Assembly: GCF_000233955.1 (NCBI RefSeq)
Contig: NZ_JH376578.1
Coordinates: 1-64,000, forward strand
Direction of reading: 5' to 3'
Source of the DNA: Paraprevotella clara YIT 11840
GTDB taxonomy: Bacteria; Bacteroidota; Bacteroidia; Bacteroidales; Bacteroidaceae
DNA: 64,000 nt
How positions within the stretch are numbered: the first letter of the stretch is position 1; each line of letters begins with the position of its first letter. The notes below the pieces were generated by a model, which made no database searches, was not told the DNA's origin, and was given only the letters and a program-made list of their open reading frames with translations. Of the stretch, positions 6,947-13,718 are shown in pieces. The position numbers and the translations under genes are program-made.

Positions 6947-9547
6947 TTAAATCTCAATCAGGCTGAACGAATAAGCCGGAAGCTCATAGTCGAATTCAGG
7001 TTTCACCTTGATGTCGCTCTCCTTCGGACGGGCATTGCGGTCGTCCCAGTTACCGGTCAACACGTGCAGGCGGGCATCCAGACTCTGCGCCTCGCCGAAA
7101 CGGTCTTTCAGGCTCGACAAGTCCAGCTTCCCTTTCACGGGATGGTTCAGGAGGTTCACCATTTTGATGTACACTTTTCCGGTTTTGGAATCACGTACCG
7201 TACTGACCGCCAGACGCTCGCGTACCCCCTTACGGCCTTCGTTCACCGAAAGCGTGCTTTCGATATACTCGTCGCCGCAATAGTTGCCGCAAAGCTTCTG
7301 CACGTAGTAACCTACCGTGGGCTTCACTTCCTTGTTATTGAAATAAATCATGTCGGGATTCCATTGCGTATGGTGTTCTTTGGCCAACAAAGGAGCATAC
7401 GAGCTCATGGCCACCACATCACCGTTGCGCTCCATGCCGCAAATGTGCAGGGCTTCGCACAAGGCCGTCTCTATGTTGTTGGGACGGCCGGGAGTATGAG
7501 CCGCGTATTCGCCCAAATACACTTTGGAACCGTTACGGTCGTATTGGTCATAATAGTCCTGATGATAAATGAACCAACCGGGCGTCTGATAATAATGCTC
7601 GTCGATCATGTCTATCTTATGGTCTTTAGCCAAACGCCAACCGGTCTCGTAATCACTACCTTCCGACCACGGTCCCGACGTACCGCAAACGACGATGTCA
7701 GGATACTTCTCTTTCACAGCCTTGACAATCATCAGATAACGTTCTTCAAACGTTTTGGAAATCAAGTCTTCGTTGCCGATACCGATATACTTCAGATTAA
7801 ACGGTGCCGGGTGTCCTTGCTCGGCACGGAGTTTACCCCATTTCGTAGTCTTGGCGTCTCCGTTAGCCCACTCAATCAGATCCAACACATCCTGTACGTA
7901 TTTCGGCATTTTGTCCATCGGGATACCTCCCTGTTGTCCGTGTCCGCGGTCGCTCGAATTCTGGCAACTCACACCGGCCGCCAGCACCGGAAGCGGTTCG
8001 CACCCCATGTCCTCGCAGAACTGGAAGTACTCATAGTACCCCAAGCCTTTCGTCTGATGGTAGCCCCACAAGTTGCGTTGGGGTTTGCGGGCTTCCAACG
8101 GACCGATCGTCTCCTTCCAATTATAAATGTTGTGCAAACCGTCACCATGAGCCACACAACCGCCGGGGAAGCGCATGAACTTCGGTTTCAAATCGGCCAA
8201 AGCCTGGGCCAAGTCAGCCCGCAGGCCGTTCTTGCGCCCCTTAAACGTCTGTTGCGGGAAAAGCGAAATCATGTCCAAAGCCACCTTGCCCGTCCCCAAC
8301 GGTTCCACTTTGATGGAAGCATGGTCGGCATCGGCATCGGCTTTCAGCACCGCAGTCATTTTTTTCCAGTCCGACTTGGGAGCTTTAAGGGTAGTCTGTG
8401 CCACCACCCGACCATCCTGCACAAGGCTCACCCGTATCTTTCCGCCTTTGCCCTCCAACTGCTTGGCAAACACCGACAAATCGTATTTCTCACCTTCACG
8501 GACGGGAATACCGTCGAAACCTCCATTCAACAAGGCCACCTGACTAGGCTGTTTCACGTCCACGACGGCATAATTAGGGTTGTTCTCGTGGATAGGCTCG
8601 GATGTCCGTATCTCCCACGTCCCGCCGTCGCCTTCCAACGTCCAGGCAAAATCAGCTTTCCATGCCTTGTTTCCACCCTTGACATCGGCTTGGGAATATT
8701 CAAAATCACGATTCTGCACCAACTCGGCATACAAACCGCCGTCGGCAGCGTAATTGATGTCCTCAAAAAAGATACCGATCAATTTATCGCTGATCTTCTT
8801 CGTCCGGCCCGCATCTATCTTGATTGTGGCTTCAAGAGGCTTCAAGCCTCGGAAACGCACTTCATTGTCCCGCGCCAATTCTCCGTTGAGTGCGGCCCAG
8901 TATGCTGCGCTTTCTACAGCCTGTACCATGCGCTCCACTCCGGCATACGGCACCTTGAATACCTGTCCGTTCACCGGCTGCCCGCCCACAAATGCCTGCT
9001 CCGTCACCGAAGGATAAACGGAAGCATCGACTTTGCGCGGCTTGCTGAAATGATAAAAATCTTTGGAAACGGTTTCGTACACCCCGCCATCCTTGGTCTT
9101 GAACACTACCTTATAAGTAGCCGTTGCCGCGTCGTACGACAACACGGGAGCGATACAACTGTTCACCCCTTCCATATAAGGATAGTCCTGCGGCCGCCAT
9201 TTTACCAAATCGGCACTGTAAGCCACGGCAAACTGATTGGCATAATCGTTCACCTGGAACACGCAACGCCACGTCCCGTCCGGCATCTGTATCAGATTCG
9301 GATGGTACATTTTCTTTTCCGGTCCCCATGTCCCGAAGTCGCTCTTAATGAAAGCATGGCCGGGCCCAATCCCCTTCCACACCTGCCGGTTCGCACTCCA
9401 AGCAAAATTCAACCCACCGCCCGCATGCACATTATAGGCCATGAGATACACCGAATCGGGAACAGCCGCCCCAGCAGAACCGGCCGTCCACAATCCGCAC
9501 CCCAACAAGGCCGCAGAAAGAGCCTTGTTCACGAAATGTTTTTTCAT
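6947..9547 (-). CDS. Alpha-L-arabinofuranosidase (GH51) with N-terminal GH43-like propeller segment
   Basis: 866 aa with a signal peptide ending near AGAA. Residues about 30-235 (DSVYLMAY..., SKDFYHFS) look like part of a five-bladed propeller as found in GH43-type enzymes. From about 240 follows an alpha-L-arabinofuranosidase: GIFFEDINYAADGGLYAELVQNRDFEY, a CBM-like insert, then the TIM barrel with acid/base Glu near 593 (GIGNEDL) and nucleophile Glu near 679 (YLGEYAAH). Typical Bacteroides GH51 enzymes lack the first part, so this is about 200 residues longer. It cleaves terminal alpha-L-arabinofuranosyl residues. It probably shares a transcript with the lipoprotein gene 46 bp upstream. Confidence 0.9.
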   Translation of the reverse strand: MKKHFVNKALSAALLGCGLWTAGSAGAAVPDSVYLMAYNVHAGGGLNFAWSANRQVWKGIGPGHAFIKSDFGTWGPEKKMYHPNLIQMPDGTWRCVFQVNDYANQFAVAYSADLVKWRPQDYPYMEGVNSCIAPVLSYDAATATYKVVFKTKDGGVYETVSKDFYHFSKPRKVDASVYPSVTEQAFVGGQPVNGQVFKVPYAGVERMVQAVESAAYWAALNGELARDNEVRFRGLKPLEATIKIDAGRTKKISDKLIGIFFEDINYAADGGLYAELVQNRDFEYSQADVKGGNKAWKADFAWTLEGDGGTWEIRTSEPIHENNPNYAVVDVKQPSQVALLNGGFDGIPVREGEKYDLSVFAKQLEGKGGKIRVSLVQDGRVVAQTTLKAPKSDWKKMTAVLKADADADHASIKVEPLGTGKVALDMISLFPQQTFKGRKNGLRADLAQALADLKPKFMRFPGGCVAHGDGLHNIYNWKETIGPLEARKPQRNLWGYHQTKGLGYYEYFQFCEDMGCEPLPVLAAGVSCQNSSDRGHGQQGGIPMDKMPKYVQDVLDLIEWANGDAKTTKWGKLRAEQGHPAPFNLKYIGIGNEDLISKTFEERYLMIVKAVKEKYPDIVVCGTSGPWSEGSDYETGWRLAKDHKIDMIDEHYYQTPGWFIYHQDYYDQYDRNGSKVYLGEYAAHTPGRPNNIETALCEALHICGMERNGDVVAMSSYAPLLAKEHHTQWNPDMIYFNNKEVKPTVGYYVQKLCGNYCGDEYIESTLSVNEGRKGVRERLAVSTVRDSKTGKVYIKMVNLLNHPVKGKLDLSSLKDRFGEAQSLDARLHVLTGNWDDRNARPKESDIKVKPEFDYELPAYSFSLIEI

Positions 9548-9593
9548 GTCAAATTAATATTGAAAATTAGATAAAAATATATTGCCTAACCGT

Positions 9594-10277
9594 TTAATCT
9601 TCTTCGGCTTTCAATCCCAACTGTTTAATCCGGATGTCCGTCGAAACGCCCCGGCTCTTCAGTTCCAACACGGCCGTACGTTCGGCTGTCGTCGTGTTCT
9701 GGTCCAATTGGTAATGCACAGTATATTTTCCGGCACGCCCGGAAGTGGCAGCCCCGTCGGCCAGACGCACCCACGCAGGCGCTTCTCCCTTGAAAGCCAA
9801 CGTCCAGTCGTCACCGTAAGTCTGGAATATCAGACTGTCACGCACCTGACGGGCCGTATCCTGCAACGTGAACTGGTAGTTTCTGCGCACCGGGCGCTCG
9901 ATATTCAAATAGTGATACTGTGTGTAAGAAGTCACCAGCGTCTTACCGTCGGCATGGAAATAAATGTAACCCGTACGAACCGTGTCCGTGTTGTTCACAT
10001 CCAAGTCCACATCGAGCCTTTTCACCATAAAATATCCTTGGGGAACGGTACCGGACATGGAATCCGCGTCCACATGAATCCAACCTTCCGACACCGAAAG
10101 AGACCAATCATAAGTAGTGGCAAACCTCAAAGAATCAACGGTCTGGTCGGCATAAAGCACAGAACCGTATCCGCTCGGATAAATGATTTGTGCAAAATTG
10201 TAAGAATTCTCCTTATTATCACAAGCCGCAAACAAAACAGCGGCCAAAGCTACTGAAAACCCAAGTACTTTCTTCAT
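9594..10277 (-). CDS. Lipoprotein with two BACON-like Ig domains
   Basis: 227 aa from the ATG at 10277 (MKKVLGFSVALAAVLFAAC, lipidated Cys19); the frame extends further upstream but across the divergent promoter region. Two similar halves follow, each with a W-S/T-L core and a closing V-x-I strand (YDWSLSVSEGWIHV; DDWTLAFKGEAPAWV then RTAVLELKSRG and IRIKQLG), the pattern of BACON domains that bind glycans or mucin or act as spacers. The place before GH51 suggests a surface glycan-binding protein of the cluster in the absence of SusD. No further function can be read. Confidence 0.7.
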   Translation of the reverse strand: MKKVLGFSVALAAVLFAACDNKENSYNFAQIIYPSGYGSVLYADQTVDSLRFATTYDWSLSVSEGWIHVDADSMSGTVPQGYFMVKRLDVDLDVNNTDTVRTGYIYFHADGKTLVTSYTQYHYLNIERPVRRNYQFTLQDTARQVRDSLIFQTYGDDWTLAFKGEAPAWVRLADGAATSGRAGKYTVHYQLDQNTTTAERTAVLELKSRGVSTDIRIKQLGLKAEED

Positions 10278-10303
10278 GATATTTATTTCATTAAAATGAT
10301 GAG

Positions 10304-10351
10304 CAAAGATAAATAAATAATTGAAAGTATCCCCATTTATCATTATCTTTG
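10304..10351. promoter_or_regulatory. Divergent pair of -7 boxes
   Basis: TATCTTTG is present on the minus strand (10304-10311, for the lipoprotein) and on the plus strand (10344-10351, for the small HTH-like gene). The plus-strand box has ATTG at 10320-10323 with a 20-nt spacer as -33 element. The plus-strand transcript would start at or almost at the ATG at 10356. Confidence 0.6.
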
Positions 10352-10355
10352 CAAG

Positions 10356-10700
10356 ATGGAAAACCCTTTTTATAACGATATTTATGAAATCTTGCAGACG
10401 AAGGGCTGCGAAGGACTTCCCGTAGGCATCATCGCCAAACAGGTCTACAATCGGCACGCCGGACTGTTTAATACGGAACTGACCTACGAAAGGGTTTACC
10501 AGAATGTACGTTTCTTTTTATGGGCACAATCTTGCAAACCATCGTCGCCTTTCATGGGGACGGCCAACCGTGGTTGGTATGCCCTGAAGCCCAACGTCTG
10601 CCGACAGATGCGAATCGACTTCACCGAAATTCCATCGGAAGAAGCCACAGAAGTCCCTGAAAAAGAAGAAAAAACGATTGATTACCCCACTCTGTTCTAA
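10356..10700 (+). CDS. Small conserved protein with winged-helix-like (HARE-HTH-type) fold
   Basis: 114 aa. MENPFYNDIYEILQTKGCEGLPVGIIAKQVYNRH reads as a helix-turn-helix start: helix, a short loop with GLPVGIIA, then helix. The second half (YERVYQNVRFFLWAQSCKPSSPFMGTANRGWYAL) resembles the wing of HARE-HTH or restriction-type winged helices. The last 25 residues are acidic and probably disordered. I recognise no specific family with certainty. The divergent position next to the GH51/lipoprotein pair raises a regulatory role, but nothing proves it. The -7 box is so close that the mRNA may be leaderless. Confidence 0.55.
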   Translation: MENPFYNDIYEILQTKGCEGLPVGIIAKQVYNRHAGLFNTELTYERVYQNVRFFLWAQSCKPSSPFMGTANRGWYALKPNVCRQMRIDFTEIPSEEATEVPEKEEKTIDYPTLF

Positions 10701-10772
10701 CCGGAACAAGCGTTTCACCCCAAAATCTCCGAAACGGGAAAAACACCTCCGCGCCACAACTCGGACGGTGCG

Positions 10773-10847
10773 GCTGAGATTGGAAAAAAGTTCTGCGCCA
10801 AACGATTTTTCAATCTCCTGAGATTGATTTTTCGTTTGGCGCAGAAC
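10773..10847. repeat. Intergenic 22-bp-module repeat, copy A (long hairpin)
   Basis: Two 28-nt arms (10790-10817 and 10820-10847) are inverted copies except that the central A/T run is flipped (24 of 28 positions pair). Each arm has the module CTGAGATTG, six A/T, CGTTTGG. A third, degenerate copy precedes at 10774. It sits between two convergent genes, so it could also end transcription. Related copies lie at 20747, 38231, 51061 and 63079. Confidence 0.75.
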
Positions 10848-10906
10848 GAAAAGCCGTTCTCCCGACGATGTCGCGTCCCTCTAATTTTGTAATTTTTTAC
10901 GCCTAT

Positions 10907-13663
10907 TTACCACTTCGCAGGACAGCCCGTTGCCTTTACCTTTTTGGTCTTTCCGCCGCACTTGATTTCGCAAGGGCGACTGGCTGTATAATACCATACC
11001 CCGCCTTTCCGTTCCATGGACACGTCTACCGGTTCGGACGAACGTACCTCTATGCCTTCCGAAAGGAACTGCAAGCCATGCCCCAACAGCAAGCGCACAG
11101 GCCTGCCGTCTTTCTCGCGCAGGCAGGCATACGAAGCGCGGGCTTTCATCTTCCCCCATCCGGTTTCTTTGTCGAAAGACGTAGCAGAGAGAATAAAATC
11201 CTTCCGGCCGTCCTTCAGTGTCACTTCGATACCTGCCGCATCGTCCGCCCCCTCCGGCCGGACAAAGTCCACACGGCTGACAGAGTTGCCTTCCGACGAC
11301 ACGGACGGTTCGAACACCGACACGAACGGGCGCGTCCAAGCCTCGCCCGTCTGGCGGGCTACATACGTCAGGGTCGGTTGCCCTTTTATCTTGTAAGGCA
11401 TGCTCCTGTCGCGGCTCAATCCTTCCGTCTCGGGGCTCAACGCACGGAAAATCTTCCGCCCGGGCATGCCCTGTTGCCACATCGTCATGCGGATGTCGTC
11501 GCCCCCGGCATCGGGGCGTACCGTGAAATCCGCACGGATGTCTTTGTCCGTCTGCACCATTTGCTGGTCGTATATATAAGAATAAGCATACAGGTGTGCT
11601 CCGGCGAAACTCAGTTCCTCCGACGGCGCGAAGTCCAACGGACTGCCGTCGGCCGCCGTCACGCTCATCGTCTGCCCCAAATTATGGTAGAAATAATCGT
11701 GCATCTTGTCACCGCCTTCATGCTTCCGGCTTCGGAATATGTCCACATAATAACCGCCGCCGTCCGTATCCACGATGCTCAACAGGCGTGTCTGGTCGGC
11801 CTGCGACTCCGGTTCACGGAAGTATGTCTCGGTATAACAGACTCCCCTGAAGTAATTCTCCGATGCCAAATTCCGTTCTTCGGCCGTAGACGGCTGGGGG
11901 TAACTGTGCAACAATTTGAACGCATGGTTGCTCTTCATCACGGGATAAGAAGAAATGCCGTCCACACAAACCGTATTGTGACTGGGGAACTGGCTGTAAT
12001 ACTCCAGATAGTCCAGACCGGAATACAAGGATTGCCCGATGCCCGCGTCAGGCCCCAACGTCAGGCCCTTCCCATAGAACTCCACCGACAAGCCGTTGGC
12101 ATGCTGATGGTTGCCCTCGCTGCCGTTCAACGAATACATCAGGCTCCGCCCGGCATCCATGCCGTTGCGCTGCACCAGCCAACTGACCTTCGGCACATAA
12201 AAAGTCGGACTGACATACGTTTCTATGTCACCGGCCGCAATCGTCGTGTCTATCGTCAAATCCTCCTGCGGATAGAGGTTCATCAGGTTCCCGCCGCTCC
12301 TGGGACGGTCTTGCGACGCAGCGAAGTCCGGTTCAAAACAACGCAACATGGCCGTGAAGCGTTCCTCCTGCCTCCGCTTGCCATACCGCCGGGCATTCTT
12401 CACCATGCTGCCGAAGTAGCTCGTGCGCAACGGTCCGGGATGCGTGTCCCCGAATCCTACAATCTTACGGTTGGGGAAGCAGTATTGCGGGGTGGCGGCC
12501 ACGGCTTTTTCTATCACCGGGATTTCGCGGGTCAGGTCGCGCCCAAGGTACTTGTCGAACAGCAAGACAAAATCCGTATAATCATTGACCACGTTGCAAC
12601 TGTATCCCGGGCATTCGTTCCAGATTCCCGTTCCTGCATCGAAACCGTAGTCGGCCAAGGTCTTCAGTCCCCACTGCCGCAAGGTGCTGTCCTGCGCCAC
12701 GACATCGAAATAATATTCCCGTCCCTTTCCGTCTTCGTAAGCTTCATTTTCGTCCAACACCAACGCGATGGCAAAGATAAAACGTGCCTGGATGATATTC
12801 CAATTATTATGGGGCACACCGTTACGGACGATCACGTCGGCCATTTTCTTCAGCGCACCGGCATAAACGGGCATGCAGTCCGCATAATGCCGTTCCATAT
12901 AGGTATAAAGGAAGTCGTAGCATTCGGTAAGGAGGGGCACGATGCCTTCATGGATGACTTCAAAAGATGTCATGCCGACCAACGTCTGTTGGTGGCCATG
13001 GTTCAAGTCCCGGGGCAGGTCGCGGTAATAAATCCCCTGCAAATAAGTATCGAGCACTTTTGCCGCCATCCGGCCATACTTCTCTTCTCCCGTCAGCCAC
13101 CACAGGTAGGCCGCATCGCGTGTATGACGCATGATGTCTATGTTGCCGCTCTCTATCTGCGTGCCTACTTTCTCGGGCCTTACCCATTCCAAAGGCTGAC
13201 CCGGCAAATTACGGTTTTTCATGTAAACGCCTTGTGTCTCGTCGGCATACGGCAAACGTTCTTCTATTCCCGGACGGGCGTACGCCGTGGCGGCAGCCCG
13301 TGCACCGCTGAACATGACCGTAGGCACCGGTGCCTTTTCTTCTCCCACATGGCTGAACCATTCACCACGGATATACACGTCCTTGGCCTGTGTTTTCCAA
13401 TTCATATAAAGCCGCGAACTCAAATAGTCTTCCCCACGCTCCGCATACTTGTCCACATTTTGCCTCAAGGCTTCCACGACCTTGCGCGCCCAATCCTGTT
13501 CCTCTATCAGTTTCAAAGTAGCGGACTTCTCCGAAGGAGTCGTTACGACACACGGATGCCCTGCCTCTCTCCCATCCGGGACAGGGGTGGCCGACATTAC
13601 GGCAAATTCCGTCCCGAGGCTCATGGCCACGAACATAAACCAATTTTTTCCCATAAGTTTCAT
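10907..13663 (-). CDS. Heparinase II/III-type polysaccharide lyase
   Basis: 918 aa. The N terminus (MKLMGKNWFMFVAMSLGTEFAVMSA) is a signal peptide; a second ATG four codons in is possible. Residues about 40-430 form an alpha/alpha toroid (RHTRDAAYLWWLTGEEKYGRMAA; DLNHGHQQTLVGM), followed by the heparinase II/III beta-sandwich with GNHQHANGLSVEFYG near 518-530 and FPSHNTVCVDG, where the family's catalytic His is expected. Such lyases cut uronic-acid polysaccharides by beta-elimination; the PL subfamily cannot be assigned here. Its unsaturated products would be substrates for the GH88 enzyme at 2633-3883, and both gene groups carry the same 15-bp upstream element. Confidence 0.85.
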   Translation of the reverse strand: MKLMGKNWFMFVAMSLGTEFAVMSATPVPDGREAGHPCVVTTPSEKSATLKLIEEQDWARKVVEALRQNVDKYAERGEDYLSSRLYMNWKTQAKDVYIRGEWFSHVGEEKAPVPTVMFSGARAAATAYARPGIEERLPYADETQGVYMKNRNLPGQPLEWVRPEKVGTQIESGNIDIMRHTRDAAYLWWLTGEEKYGRMAAKVLDTYLQGIYYRDLPRDLNHGHQQTLVGMTSFEVIHEGIVPLLTECYDFLYTYMERHYADCMPVYAGALKKMADVIVRNGVPHNNWNIIQARFIFAIALVLDENEAYEDGKGREYYFDVVAQDSTLRQWGLKTLADYGFDAGTGIWNECPGYSCNVVNDYTDFVLLFDKYLGRDLTREIPVIEKAVAATPQYCFPNRKIVGFGDTHPGPLRTSYFGSMVKNARRYGKRRQEERFTAMLRCFEPDFAASQDRPRSGGNLMNLYPQEDLTIDTTIAAGDIETYVSPTFYVPKVSWLVQRNGMDAGRSLMYSLNGSEGNHQHANGLSVEFYGKGLTLGPDAGIGQSLYSGLDYLEYYSQFPSHNTVCVDGISSYPVMKSNHAFKLLHSYPQPSTAEERNLASENYFRGVCYTETYFREPESQADQTRLLSIVDTDGGGYYVDIFRSRKHEGGDKMHDYFYHNLGQTMSVTAADGSPLDFAPSEELSFAGAHLYAYSYIYDQQMVQTDKDIRADFTVRPDAGGDDIRMTMWQQGMPGRKIFRALSPETEGLSRDRSMPYKIKGQPTLTYVARQTGEAWTRPFVSVFEPSVSSEGNSVSRVDFVRPEGADDAAGIEVTLKDGRKDFILSATSFDKETGWGKMKARASYACLREKDGRPVRLLLGHGLQFLSEGIEVRSSEPVDVSMERKGGVWYYTASRPCEIKCGGKTKKVKATGCPAKW

Positions 13664-13686
13664 TTATAATATTTGATTCTCATATA

Positions 13687-13701
13687 ATATATACGAACGA
13701 A
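13687..13701. promoter_or_regulatory. 15-bp sequence shared with the GH43 upstream region
   Basis: ATATATACGAACGAA, identical to 6840-6854, 24 bp before the lyase start codon. It continues to a third GAAC-type unit (GAACGAACG). It supports co-regulation of lyase and GH43 operon. Confidence 0.5.
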
Positions 13702-13718
13702 CGTCACATTATACGCAA

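Noticed and set aside
6653-9574. 973-codon open frame on the plus strand
   Set aside because: It is the exact antisense of the GH51 gene, His/Arg/Val-rich with no recognisable domain. It results from codon bias of the real gene on the minus strand.
10868-13669. 933-codon open frame on the plus strand
   Set aside because: Antisense of the heparinase-like lyase, which has a signal peptide and family motifs. No domain is visible in the antisense product.
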